The notes under the pieces: generated by a model | What the model was told of the DNA's origin: nothing | Databases searched by the model: none | What the model saw: only the letters and a program-made list of their open reading frames with translations | Shown: positions 51,419 to 60,644 of the stretch, piece after piece | Numbering within the stretch: the first letter of the stretch is position 1 | Layout of the letters: each line of letters opens with the position of its first letter | Assembly: GCA_049324435.1 (NCBI GenBank) | Contig: JBMOOQ010000006.1 | Location: forward strand, 1 to 64,000 | Reading direction: 5' to 3' | From: Pseudorhodoplanes sp049324435 | GTDB taxonomy: Bacteria; Pseudomonadota; Alphaproteobacteria; Rhizobiales; Xanthobacteraceae | DNA length: 64,000 bases | Translations under genes and position numbers: made by a program

Positions 51419-52657
51419 TCAGAAGTCCAATTCCAAAATATAGAGTCCGCCGACATGCCGGTCGACCGTATAGACGATGCCGCGTTCGTCCACGAAGACA
51501 TCGTTAAGCTGAATGGTTCCGCGTGGTGCGAGCGGCGGTGCCTCAGGCACGAAGGCTGCTATTTCCTTTGGCTGGTACGGGTTGGAAATGTCGTAGGCGC
51601 GAATCCCGCCGTTAAAGAAGGTCCCGATCACGACCTGATCGGACGACCACGCATAAGGTGACGGAACGTTCTCGTGGATATTGTGCGCGCCAAACCGTCC
51701 GCCGCGTCCTTTGAATGCATCGTATGGCAGCGGACAAGTCGCGATCGGCACAGGATTGCTCTCGTCGCGGCCATCGAGGATCCAGATCAGCTTCGGCCAG
51801 TCCGCCGCGTCATCAACCACCGATTCATCGGTCACCACCAGCAGTCCGCGATCGAACAGCGGCATGATGGTGTGGGTAAACCCGTGATAGGGGGGAGAAT
51901 TATCCCAACGACAGATCGGCTTTGGCCGCGACATGTCCGTAATGTCCATGATGAACATGCCACCATCGATATACCCGAGATAGCATCGGTCGGGCCGTTG
52001 CGGATAAACATTGGTGTTGTGGGCACGAAAGCCCATGTCGAAGAGCGGCTTTGGATGGCGCGCCGGCGGCGGCACATCGTCTCCCTCGCGCGTGCCGGGC
52101 ATCCACCAGCGCCCAACCTCCACAGGCTTGGAGGGATTGCGCACATCGAAAATCTGGTAGCACTGGTCGTCGAGCGGGTGCGTCGGTTTGAAATCGGCCG
52201 CGCCCGATGCCATGTGGACGTAATTGCCGTCGCAGAACCAGAGCTGGTGCACGCCGCGCGAATGCGATCCCGAACGGTCGACGAAGGCGATGCTCCGCGG
52301 CGTCTCGGGCACCGAAATGTCGAACAGCTCGAAGCCTGCAGGCTTCTGCCCAACCTTCTGGGTCTGATAGGCCACCGCCATGATGTCACCGGTGATCTCC
52401 AGCGAGTTGGAGCGCATGAAGTTCTCCGGCAGGTCGGTCTGCACCACGATCCTGGGTTTGCGCGGATCGGTCACATCGACCGCAGTGAAGTTCTTCGGCG
52501 CGCTCTCGTGCGCCAGCCAGATGATACGGCGGCCGTCCTTCGCGACCTGCACCGCCATGCCCTCGCCCATCCCGCCAAATCCGGCAAGTTCGTGGTGGCC
52601 GAGCGGCTTGAAATTCCAGATGATGGCATCGCCGGATTTGAGGGCAGACGAGGGCAT
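51419..52657 (-). CDS. LVIVD-like beta-propeller protein
   Basis: 412 aa, no signal peptide. Repeated blocks of the type Y/F-D-[IV]-x-[ND]-P (FELFDISVPETP, YQIFDVRNPSKP, MFIMDITDMSRP, IRAYDISNPYQP) about 45-60 residues apart, the LVIVD/propeller pattern. Eight or so blades are guessed. His-rich segments (FRAHNTNVYP, HGFTHTIMP, GAHNIHENVP) would sit at one face of the propeller, a metal-site arrangement seen in propeller enzymes. Function is unknown; it lies between the substrate-binding protein and the CobW GTPase. Confidence 0.75.
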   Translation of the reverse strand: MPSSALKSGDAIIWNFKPLGHHELAGFGGMGEGMAVQVAKDGRRIIWLAHESAPKNFTAVDVTDPRKPRIVVQTDLPENFMRSNSLEITGDIMAVAYQTQKVGQKPAGFELFDISVPETPRSIAFVDRSGSHSRGVHQLWFCDGNYVHMASGAADFKPTHPLDDQCYQIFDVRNPSKPVEVGRWWMPGTREGDDVPPPARHPKPLFDMGFRAHNTNVYPQRPDRCYLGYIDGGMFIMDITDMSRPKPICRWDNSPPYHGFTHTIMPLFDRGLLVVTDESVVDDAADWPKLIWILDGRDESNPVPIATCPLPYDAFKGRGGRFGAHNIHENVPSPYAWSSDQVVIGTFFNGGIRAYDISNPYQPKEIAAFVPEAPPLAPRGTIQLNDVFVDERGIVYTVDRHVGGLYILELDF

Positions 52658-52728
52658 TTCAATTCTCCAAAATCAAAAACGTCATGCCCGACAATGGCCG
52701 GGCATGAAGAGCGATCGCGACTGAGGAG

Positions 52729-53727
52729 CTAGGACGCAGCCTTGGCTTTTTCCATCAGGTCGATCCGCAATACCTTCTTCCAGTCAGGGATCGCGGCGAT
52801 CTTCTTTTCACGCAGCAGGATCTGCGCCTGCTCGTTCATGTACGGTTCGAGATCGGTCGGGAACCCGGGATTAACCTCGACGCGCGACAGCGCCTTCTGA
52901 AAGGTCTCGGGCGACATCTTGTAGCCCTTCTCGGTGTAGAACTTGTAGATCAGGTCGGCGACCTGCTTCGGCTTCTCCTTGAAGTCGCGGGCAACATCCA
53001 GCCAGGCCTGCAGATAGGCGATCACCGCCTTCGGATGCTTTTCTAGGAAATCCGGCGTTGCGGCCATGAAGACCGGCATTTTATCGAAGCGCGAGAAATC
53101 GGTGATGATGTTGGCAATGCCGTCGGCCTCCGCAATTGCGTTGTAGGGTTCTACCGGCACCGCGGCGTCGATGGTCTTGGCCGCGAGTGCGGCGACCATG
53201 TCGTTGACGTTCATGCGCACTTCCTGCCAGTCGCCCTTTTTCAGACCGGCAGACGGCGCAATTGTGTCGGTGAAGATGTTCGCGGTCGACGCACCGACCT
53301 GATTGCCGATCTTCTTGCCGCGCAGATCCTCCAGTTTGGTGATGTTCAGATCCTTACGCCCAAGGACAGCGGCTGTCTTGCCGACGTATTCGATCAGTGC
53401 GATGGCGATCAGCCCGCCCTTGTCGTGACCGAGGCAGAGCGACTGTGCCGCATAGGTTCCGAGATCGACTTGCCGGGCCACCATCTGCTGCATCGTGAGA
53501 TTACCGGACGGGACCGCGAATTCCTCGGCCTTCAAGCCGCGCTTCTCCAGATAGCCAGATCGCATAAGGTAATAGGTAGGCATGCCCCAGATGTTGGTCT
53601 GGAAGCCCTGGCGGATCGTGGCGATCTGGGCGTCCGCAAAACGCAGCCCACCGACACCCACTGTCAGCGCCGCTCCCGTTCCCGCGAGGTAATGCCTGCG
53701 GGTTAATCCGATTCTGGCTGTCGTCAT
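52729..53727 (-). CDS. ABC transporter substrate-binding protein (SsuA/NMT1 type)
   Basis: 332 aa. Tat-like leader (GLTRRHYLAGTGAALTVGVGG), then a periplasmic binding fold of the SsuA/ThiY class (LMRSGYLEKRGLKAEEF, SGNLTMQQMVARQVDLGTY, LRGKKIGNQVGASTANIF). AGGGAGG precedes ATG 53727. Substrates in the class are sulfonates, nitrate, taurine or pyrimidine; none can be chosen. Confidence 0.85.
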   Translation of the reverse strand: MTTARIGLTRRHYLAGTGAALTVGVGGLRFADAQIATIRQGFQTNIWGMPTYYLMRSGYLEKRGLKAEEFAVPSGNLTMQQMVARQVDLGTYAAQSLCLGHDKGGLIAIALIEYVGKTAAVLGRKDLNITKLEDLRGKKIGNQVGASTANIFTDTIAPSAGLKKGDWQEVRMNVNDMVAALAAKTIDAAVPVEPYNAIAEADGIANIITDFSRFDKMPVFMAATPDFLEKHPKAVIAYLQAWLDVARDFKEKPKQVADLIYKFYTEKGYKMSPETFQKALSRVEVNPGFPTDLEPYMNEQAQILLREKKIAAIPDWKKVLRIDLMEKAKAAS

Positions 53728-53770
53728 GGAAGTCCTCCCTGTGCCGGCCGAAGTCCGGAGAGTTACTGCT

Positions 53771-54535
53771 TCAGTTCTGCATCTGTCCGAGTTCTCGCAG
53801 CAGCTTCTTTTGATAATCAAGAAATTCCACGCTCAGCGGATCGCGCGGCCGCGGCAGATCAATAATGATCTCGGTCTTCACCGTGCCGGGGTGCGGTGTC
53901 ATCACGATCACGCGATCGGCGAGATAGACCGCCTCGGAAACGTTGTGTGTCACATAGATCACGGTCTTGCGGGTTTCGCGCCAGACATCGGCCAGAAGCC
54001 GTTGCATGTCGTCTCGGGTTAGCGCGTCGAGTGCGGCGAATGGTTCGTCCATCAGCAGGACTGCTGGGTTGTAGGCTAATGCACGCGCTATCGCGACGCG
54101 CTGTTGCATGCCGCCTGACAGATGATGCGGGTATGACTTCACGAATCTTTCGAGCTTCACCAACCGCAATTGTTCGAGCGCGATGGCTTCGCGCTGTTCC
54201 TTGGGCACTCCCTTCATCTCGAGACCGAACGCAACATTGCCGAGCGCGGTGCGCCACGGGAATAGTTGCGCGAAATCCTGAAACACCATCCCACGGTCCA
54301 TGCCGTGGCCGTCGATCTTCTTACCACGTATCCTGATCTCGCCAGCGCTCGGCGGAATGAAACCGGCAATGATGTTGAGCAGCGTCGACTTTCCGCAGCC
54401 ACTTGGGCCGATAAGGCATAGGAACTCCGAGTGCTCGATATCGAGGCTCACACTTTGCACGCCGGTAACACGGCCGGCCGGCGTCTCATAATTCAGGCAA
54501 ACATCACGGATTTCTATTTCAGGCATAGCGGTCAC
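53771..54535 (-). CDS. ABC transporter ATPase (SsuB/TauB type)
   Basis: 254 aa. Walker A GPSGCGKST, signature LSGGMQQRVAIARAL, Walker B VLLMDEPFAALD, H-loop THN. A GTG at 54535 has AGGA 6 bases upstream; ATG 54526 is the alternative. Drives import through the two permeases upstream in the operon. Confidence 0.9.
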   Translation of the reverse strand: MTAMPEIEIRDVCLNYETPAGRVTGVQSVSLDIEHSEFLCLIGPSGCGKSTLLNIIAGFIPPSAGEIRIRGKKIDGHGMDRGMVFQDFAQLFPWRTALGNVAFGLEMKGVPKEQREAIALEQLRLVKLERFVKSYPHHLSGGMQQRVAIARALAYNPAVLLMDEPFAALDALTRDDMQRLLADVWRETRKTVIYVTHNVSEAVYLADRVIVMTPHPGTVKTEIIIDLPRPRDPLSVEFLDYQKKLLRELGQMQN

Positions 54536-54541
54536 TGCGTC

Positions 54542-55363
54542 CTATGATTTTGCCGCCCGCACCATGCCCCAGCGCAAGACGGTCGCCTTCTCGATCGAGC
54601 CGAAGACCAGCCGCTCGAAAATGAATCCGATCGCACCGATCACGGCGAGCGAGGCGATCATCATGTCGGCAGCAAGAAACTCCTTGGCGTCGAAAATGAC
54701 CCAGCCCAGTCCCCAGTCGGAGGCAGCGAGAAACTCCGCACCGATTACGGCGATCCAGGCCCGCAGGAAGGCCTGCCGCACGCCGGTGATGATGAAGGGT
54801 GAGGCCGCCGGAATGATCACTTTCCAGAACATCGAATGGCCGTTGGCACCCATTGCGCCAGCCGCGCGTAACCATAACGGGTTGACCGAGCGTACGCCGG
54901 ACCAGGTATTGAGCAGGATTGGGAAGGTCGCGGCATAGAATACGATCAGGATCGCAACGGTATTGCCGAGGCCGAACCAGAGGATGAAAACCGGAACCCA
55001 GGCGAGCGACGGTATCGGCATGAGCGCGCTCGCGATCGGCAGGAAGAAGGTCTCGACCGGCTTGTAGCGCGCCATCAGTACGCCGAGCGGCACCGCGACG
55101 ATCACCGCGAGTCCCATGCCGCACAGCACGCGATAAAGCGTCGCAGCGGCGTGATGCAGGATCGTTCCATTGATCAGCGCGGTCCAGAGCGTCGCACCGA
55201 CTTTCGCGAGCGGTGGCAGCAGCACCGCCGGAAAATAGCCGCTGCGCGCGACCAGTTCGTACAATACCAGCAGGCCGATGATCGATGTCGCCGCGCGCCG
55301 CCAGGCGCGGATGCGCTCGCTGTTGAACGTCGCCGCGCCGAGCGTCAGTGATCCGAGCGTCAT
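54542..55363 (-). CDS. ABC transporter permease (second)
   Basis: 273 aa, six helices, BPD-type permease with the EAA-like loop AAGAMGANGHSMFWKVIIPAASPFI. Overlaps the upstream permease by 4 bases (ATGA). It is a paralogue of 55360-56184, so the importer may be a heterodimer. Confidence 0.88.
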   Translation of the reverse strand: MTLGSLTLGAATFNSERIRAWRRAATSIIGLLVLYELVARSGYFPAVLLPPLAKVGATLWTALINGTILHHAAATLYRVLCGMGLAVIVAVPLGVLMARYKPVETFFLPIASALMPIPSLAWVPVFILWFGLGNTVAILIVFYAATFPILLNTWSGVRSVNPLWLRAAGAMGANGHSMFWKVIIPAASPFIITGVRQAFLRAWIAVIGAEFLAASDWGLGWVIFDAKEFLAADMMIASLAVIGAIGFIFERLVFGSIEKATVLRWGMVRAAKS

Positions 55364-56184
55364 CGCATCATGCCCCAGCGCACCAGGGTGTAATCCTCAA
55401 GATTCTGGAAGACGAGTTTTTCCAGCGCGAGTCCGATGATCCCGATCACGGCGACGCCGGCAAGCATGACATCGGTATTGAGGAATTCGCGAGCGCCGAA
55501 GATCAGCCAGCCAAGGCCCCAGGAGACTGCGGCGAGCATCTCGACGCCGACCAGAACGCGCCATGACTGGGCGAGCCCAAGCCGCAGGCCGGTGAGAATA
55601 TAGGGCAATGCACCAGGCAGAATGACGTGGCGAAACATCTTGCGGTCGGTCGCTCCCATCGCTTGCGCCGAGCGCAGCCAGATTTCCTTGACCGCCTTCA
55701 CGCCGGTCCAGGTGTTGAAGATGATCGGAAAGGTCGAAACGAAAGCGACAAGCAGAATCGCCGGCAAATTGCCAAGGCCGAACCACAGCAGGAATAGCGG
55801 TGCATAAGCGATGCCGGGGATCGGTGCGAGCATGGCGACGATCGGCAGTGTATAGTCCTCTGCACGCTTTGAGCGGCCCATCGCGATGCCGATCAGGATG
55901 CCGATGGCGGCGGCAATCGCAAACCCCGCAATCAGACGCAGAATTGTCTCGGCGGCATGATGCGGCAGGATGCCGGACACGGTTAGCCGCCAGAATGCGG
56001 CCACGATATCTTCCAGAGGTGGAAACAGCTTGCGCGGGAATATCCCGCTGCGCGCAACGATTTCCCAGATGACCCCAACGACAATGAACGGAAAGGCGTT
56101 GCGCGCGGTCGTCCGCCAGACCTGACCGCCCGAGGCGGCAGGAGCGGATGGGCTCGCAGACGCTGCCTGCACGGCATCAGTCAT
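55360..56184 (-). CDS. ABC transporter permease (first)
   Basis: 274 aa, six helices, same type as its neighbour (ALGAT-type loop SAQAMGATDRKMFRHVILPGALPYI). First gene of the leftward operon. The N-terminal 20 residues are Ala/Pro-rich and cytosolic. Confidence 0.88.
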   Translation of the reverse strand: MTDAVQAASASPSAPAASGGQVWRTTARNAFPFIVVGVIWEIVARSGIFPRKLFPPLEDIVAAFWRLTVSGILPHHAAETILRLIAGFAIAAAIGILIGIAMGRSKRAEDYTLPIVAMLAPIPGIAYAPLFLLWFGLGNLPAILLVAFVSTFPIIFNTWTGVKAVKEIWLRSAQAMGATDRKMFRHVILPGALPYILTGLRLGLAQSWRVLVGVEMLAAVSWGLGWLIFGAREFLNTDVMLAGVAVIGIIGLALEKLVFQNLEDYTLVRWGMMR

Positions 56185-56716
56185 GGCGATCCAGACGTTT
56201 CCAACCCAGCTGACGCCTTATTCTGGTTCGTAGTGGATGGCGTCAGTTCGCAAAAGGATAATTCAATCTGCCGTCGACAAACAACTTTTGCTTTCGCCTT
56301 CGATGAGTTTTTTCATTGGTGTCGAAAATGTCGCAGCGCGCCGCTCTCACATCGTGAAACGGAACAGTCTGGGCGGCGACGGCCAATGTTCCCGTTAATC
56401 AGCAAAGTGTTTGCGAGCATTCATCAAATGAAACAGTTGTCCTATCCTCATAAAGGACACGTGATGTCACACGACCGAAGTCGACGGCGGCTGCAGCACC
56501 TGGTCGCAGTATCTCGACCATCGCGCAGACGTTGGTCTGCTGGCGTTTGGTTACAATACCCGCGACAGCAATACGCAACCGCACGCTCCGGGGAGATGTC
56601 GATCCAAGGCTCAACAGCGCGCGCGTAACGACCGCGTTGCCCCGACCGATAGGACGCCTGCGCCGACGACGTCCACGACGGGCCAAGGCGACTCGCAGAT
56701 GCGTGCGGCTGAAGTC
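56185..56716. other. Long spacer before bchI
   Basis: About 530 bp between divergent operons. I recognise no gene in it; short frames on both strands are Arg/Pro-rich. The promoter of the leftward ABC operon should lie in the left third. Confidence 0.4.
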
Positions 56717-56754
56717 ACAGAATAAGTGTCAATATATATTGACACTTATTCTGT
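56717..56754. promoter_or_regulatory. 38-bp perfect palindrome with a PpsR/CrtJ-type box
   Basis: All 19 base pairs of the dyad match. The centre, TGTCAATATATATTGACA (56727-56744), is TGT-N12-ACA, the PpsR/CrtJ recognition pattern of photosynthesis genes. It lies 127 bp before bchI. Confidence 0.8.
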
Positions 56755-56880
56755 CATATCCTTATGATGCTCTCCATGATCGTGGGTGTCGCAGTCCGGC
56801 AACTCAATTTCGCTGGGGCTTCGGGCTCTCGCGCGGGCCGGAACTGTGCGCCTGAGCTGGTATCCGGCTGGAGCTAGCCG

Positions 56881-57906
56881 ATGCGACCGGTCTTTCCGTT
56901 TTCCGCGATTGCCGGTCAGGACGAAATGAAGCTTGCGCTTCTGATTGTGTCGATCGACCCGTCGATCGGCGGCGTTCTTGTTTTCGGCGATCGCGGAACA
57001 GGCAAGTCCACCGCGGTGCGCGCGCTCGCGGCGCTGCTTCCGAAAATGCGTGTGGTCGCCGGCTGCCGCTATCAGTGCGACCCCGGGGCGAATGGCTCGG
57101 GATGCGCCGAGTGTCAGGAGCGCGCGCGGTATGGCCCGCACAAGAGCAAGCTGGCACCTGTGCCGGTGGTCGATTTACCGCTGGGTGTCACCGAAGACCG
57201 CGTGGTGGGTGCGCTCGATCTGGAGCGCGCGCTGAGTCAAGGCGTGAAAGCCTTCGAGCCGGGCCTGCTCGCGCGTGCACATCGCGGCTTTCTTTATATC
57301 GACGAGGTGAACCTTCTGGAGGACCACATCGTCGACCTTCTTCTCGATGTGGCTGCCTCCGGCGAAAACGTCGTCGAGCGCGAGGGACTCAGTGTGCGTC
57401 ATCCCGCGCGCTTCGTGCTGATCGGCACCGGCAATCCGGAAGAGGGGGAATTGCGTCCGCAATTGCTCGATCGCTTCGGCCTGTCGGTCGAGGTTCGCAC
57501 CCCCGCCGATATCGAAACGCGGATCGAGGTGGTACGGCGCCGCGATGCGTTCGATCGCAATCCGGCGGCGTTCATGCAGACCTGGGCAAAGCAGGACGAA
57601 GCAATCCGCCGTTCGATTCAGGCGGCGCGCAAGCGTCTGCCCAACGTATCGGTCAGCGACAAGGCGCGCGAGCGAACAGCCCGCCTGTGCATGGATCTCG
57701 GCACCGATGGCCTGCGCGGCGAACTCACATTGATCCGGGCTGCCCGTGCGATTGCCGCTCTGGACGGGCAGAAGAGCGTCACCGACAGTCATCTCAAGCG
57801 CGCCGCGCCACTGGCGCTGCGCCATCGCCTGCGCCGCGATCCTCTCGACGAAGTCGGCTCCACCGCGCGGATCGATCGCGTCATGGCCGACATGTTCGGA
57901 GCATGA
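56881..57906 (+). CDS. bchI: Magnesium chelatase subunit I
   Basis: 341 aa AAA+ ATPase of Mg chelatase, which inserts Mg2+ into protoporphyrin IX as first committed step to bacteriochlorophyll. Walker A GDRGTGKST (36-44), Walker B FLYIDEVNLLEDH, sensor-type TGNPEEGELRPQLLDRFG. A Cys-rich insert (GCRYQCDPGANGSGCAEC) is visible around 60-80, as in other BchI. ATGA overlap with bchD. Length is normal. Confidence 0.96.
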   Translation: MRPVFPFSAIAGQDEMKLALLIVSIDPSIGGVLVFGDRGTGKSTAVRALAALLPKMRVVAGCRYQCDPGANGSGCAECQERARYGPHKSKLAPVPVVDLPLGVTEDRVVGALDLERALSQGVKAFEPGLLARAHRGFLYIDEVNLLEDHIVDLLLDVAASGENVVEREGLSVRHPARFVLIGTGNPEEGELRPQLLDRFGLSVEVRTPADIETRIEVVRRRDAFDRNPAAFMQTWAKQDEAIRRSIQAARKRLPNVSVSDKARERTARLCMDLGTDGLRGELTLIRAARAIAALDGQKSVTDSHLKRAAPLALRHRLRRDPLDEVGSTARIDRVMADMFGA

Positions 57907-59639
57907 GCGCGCGACCCGACACCCCGCGCCATGACGCGGCGCTGGCCGCGTGCATTTTTGCGGTCGATCCGGTTGCGCTTGGGGGGCTCGGCATTCGTGC
58001 ATCGGCGGGCGAAAGCCGCGATGGCTTCGTCGCGGCCATCCGCGCGTTGCTCGCTCCGGACATTCCGGTCCGCAAAATTCCGCCATCGATTGATGTCGAT
58101 CGCCTTCTCGGCGGACTGGACCTTGCGGCAACGCTTCGGTCGGGCCGGCCGGTCCTCGCTCGCGGTGTGCTGGCCGAGGCCGATGGCGGCGTCATCGTTG
58201 TGCCATCGGCAGAGCGCATGACGCCATCGCTGGCGGCGAAGCTCGGAGCCGCGCTCGATTGTGGCAGCGTTGCTATCGAACGGGATGGACTGACAGAGCG
58301 CTTGGACTGCCGGCTGGGCCTGATCCTGCTGGACGAAGGCATCGGTCCGGACGAAGGTGCGCCGGTTGCGCTTCTGGATCGCATGGCGTTGCATGCGATC
58401 ATCGAAGGTCCAATCGGCGCATTGCCATTCGATCACAAGGAGATCGTGTCCGCCCGCGCTGTGTCGACGCGCGTTGAGGCCGATGACAGCATCGCAAGGC
58501 TGCTTGCGGAAGCTGCACTGGCGTTCGGCGTTCATTCGAGCCGCGCCTGGACATTCGCGCTGCGGGTCGCGCGCATCCATGCCGCGCTGAACGGACGCCG
58601 GTCGGTCACACCGGACGACGCGGCAGCAGCTGCGCGTCTGGTCCTGGCACCTCGCGCAACGATCCTTCCTGAGACAGAACAGGCCGAGGACACGCCGCCG
58701 CCGCCGGACCCGAACGAGCAAAACGAAACGTTCGACGCCGAGCAGCAGCACTCCAACAACGACATGGTGATCGAAGCGGTTCGCGCGGCCATTCCTGCGG
58801 ATTTGCTCGCGCGAATAGGCCAAACGGGCAGTACCAGGACGCGCGGTCCGAATGGCGGCCGGTCGGCGAACCTTCGCGCATCGTTGCGCCGTGGACGGCC
58901 GGCGGGAATCCGATCCGGCGATCTCAAGCCCGGCGTGCGGCTCAATCTCGTCGAAACCCTGAAAGCGGCGGCACCATGGCAGCGCCTTCGCGGCGCGGAG
59001 GCTTCACGCGCAGGCGCGCGTGTTCATGTGCGGCGCGAGGATTTCCGTATCGTCCGCTTCAAGCAGCCGAGCGAAACATTGACGATTTTCGTCGTCGATG
59101 CGTCCGGGTCGTCCGCCTTTCATCGCCTCGCGGAAGCAAAAGGCGCGGTGGAATTGCTGCTCGCCGACTGCTACGTGCGGCGCGATCAGGTCGCCTTGCT
59201 CGCCTTTCGGGGGCAGTCCGCGGAACTCTTGTTGCCGCCGACCCGATCGCTCACACGTGCTAAGCGCTCGCTCGCGGCGTTGCCGGCCGGCGGCGCGACG
59301 CCGCTGGCGCATGGAATCGATCAGGCCTGTCTCGTCGGTCAGTCGGCGATGCGGCGCGGGCAAACGCCGCTGGTCGTACTCCTCACCGATGGACGAGCCA
59401 ATATCGGCCGGGATGGATCCGCAGGCCGCGAGCGGGCCGAGGCGGATGCGCTGGCAGCGAGCCGTCTGCTCCGTGCGCTGCGTATCAATGCGATACTGCT
59501 CGACACGTCGCAGCAGCCCAATCTCGCAGCGCGACGGCTCGCCGACGCGATGCAGGCGCGCTATGTTCCTTTGCCGCGCGCCAACGCCGCTGCCATTTCC
59601 GGCGCGGTCCAGTCGGCGCGCGAATACGCGGTGAGCTGA
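57903..59639 (+). CDS. bchD: Magnesium chelatase subunit D
   Basis: 578 aa. N-terminal AAA-like domain lacking a good Walker A, a proline/acid linker near 262 (EDTPPPPDPNEQNE), then a VWA domain with MIDAS motif DASGSS near 398 and TDGRANIG. BchD forms the ring partner of BchI. ATG 57903 overlaps the bchI stop. The frame is open much further left inside bchI but that part is a shadow. Confidence 0.95.
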   Translation: MSARPDTPRHDAALAACIFAVDPVALGGLGIRASAGESRDGFVAAIRALLAPDIPVRKIPPSIDVDRLLGGLDLAATLRSGRPVLARGVLAEADGGVIVVPSAERMTPSLAAKLGAALDCGSVAIERDGLTERLDCRLGLILLDEGIGPDEGAPVALLDRMALHAIIEGPIGALPFDHKEIVSARAVSTRVEADDSIARLLAEAALAFGVHSSRAWTFALRVARIHAALNGRRSVTPDDAAAAARLVLAPRATILPETEQAEDTPPPPDPNEQNETFDAEQQHSNNDMVIEAVRAAIPADLLARIGQTGSTRTRGPNGGRSANLRASLRRGRPAGIRSGDLKPGVRLNLVETLKAAAPWQRLRGAEASRAGARVHVRREDFRIVRFKQPSETLTIFVVDASGSSAFHRLAEAKGAVELLLADCYVRRDQVALLAFRGQSAELLLPPTRSLTRAKRSLAALPAGGATPLAHGIDQACLVGQSAMRRGQTPLVVLLTDGRANIGRDGSAGRERAEADALAASRLLRALRINAILLDTSQQPNLAARRLADAMQARYVPLPRANAAAISGAVQSAREYAVS

Positions 59640-59644
59640 AGCCG

Positions 59645-60547
59645 ATGGATTTGCCGAAAGCCCTCGATGCCGAGCGCATTGAAATGCCGTCTGCGGGCGG
59701 CCAGCTCAGTTATTACCGGTCCGGTCCGCCGTCCGCACACCAAGCACCGGCGATGCTGCTGGTCCACAGCATCAATGCGGCCGGCTCGGCCTACGAAATG
59801 AAGCCGATTTTCGAGCATTTCAGATCGCAACGGATTGTCTATGCCATCGATCTGCCGGGTTTCGGATTTTCGGAACGCTCGGACCGGCCCTATAGCCCCC
59901 GCATCATGACCGATGCGGTGAACGCGATGGTCGATCGCATTCGCTCCGAGCAGGGCGAAAGGCCTGTCGATGCTATCGCCCTGTCGCTCGGCTCGGAGTT
60001 TCTGGCGAGGGCGGCTTCGGAACGACCGGAGCGGTACCGGACGCTCGGCCTGATCAGTCCGACCGGAATGGACAGCGGGGCTCCCTATGACGATGCGCCC
60101 GGTACGACGCGCGGCATGCCGTGGCTCTATGCCACTTTCCGCAATCCGATCTGGAGCCAGGCCTTTTTCGATCTGCTCACGTCGCGCGTGAGCATCCGCT
60201 TTTTCCTGAAAAAAACTTACGGCCGGTCCGAGATCGACGAGGACCTGCTGGAATACGACTACCTGACGACGCATCAGCCCGGGGCGCGCTACGCACCCTA
60301 TCGCTTTGTGTCCGGCTATCTCTTCAGCAAAGACATCACGCGAATTTATCGTTCGCTCGCCGTGCCGGTCTGGGTCGCGCATGGGGTGCGCGGCGATTTT
60401 GTGGATTACAGCGGGTTAAAGGAGTTTGCGCCGCGACCGAACTGGACCATCGAACGGATGCAGACCGGCGCATTGCCGCATTTCGAGATGCGGCAGGATT
60501 TCCTGCGGCGCTACGAAACCTTCCTCGCGCGCGCTGCCGCGCCGTAG
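59645..60547 (+). CDS. Alpha/beta hydrolase in the photosynthesis cluster
   Basis: 300 aa. Alpha/beta-hydrolase fold: LLVHSINAAGSAY oxyanion region, nucleophile Ser114 in ALSLGSE (first Gly of GxSxG is Ala), late HFEMR with the likely catalytic His. It starts 5 bp after bchD, in the place where bchO sits in other clusters, but its sequence is less like BchO than the gene at 63504. A Mg-chelatase-linked or carotenoid/lipid esterase role is open. Confidence 0.8.
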   Translation: MDLPKALDAERIEMPSAGGQLSYYRSGPPSAHQAPAMLLVHSINAAGSAYEMKPIFEHFRSQRIVYAIDLPGFGFSERSDRPYSPRIMTDAVNAMVDRIRSEQGERPVDAIALSLGSEFLARAASERPERYRTLGLISPTGMDSGAPYDDAPGTTRGMPWLYATFRNPIWSQAFFDLLTSRVSIRFFLKKTYGRSEIDEDLLEYDYLTTHQPGARYAPYRFVSGYLFSKDITRIYRSLAVPVWVAHGVRGDFVDYSGLKEFAPRPNWTIERMQTGALPHFEMRQDFLRRYETFLARAAAP

Positions 60548-60644
60548 TAAGAGTCCAGACAAGACCGCTAACAGATCTTCGACATCCAAAGAGGTTCATT
60601 CGCGTTTGACACGGCGTTGCTGATCCAGAACCGGAGGCCGCGTG

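Noticed and set aside
57075..57902. Extended start for bchD inside bchI
   Set aside because: Translated sequence is Arg/Gly-rich without chelatase similarity; ATGA overlap at 57903 gives the normal BchD start.
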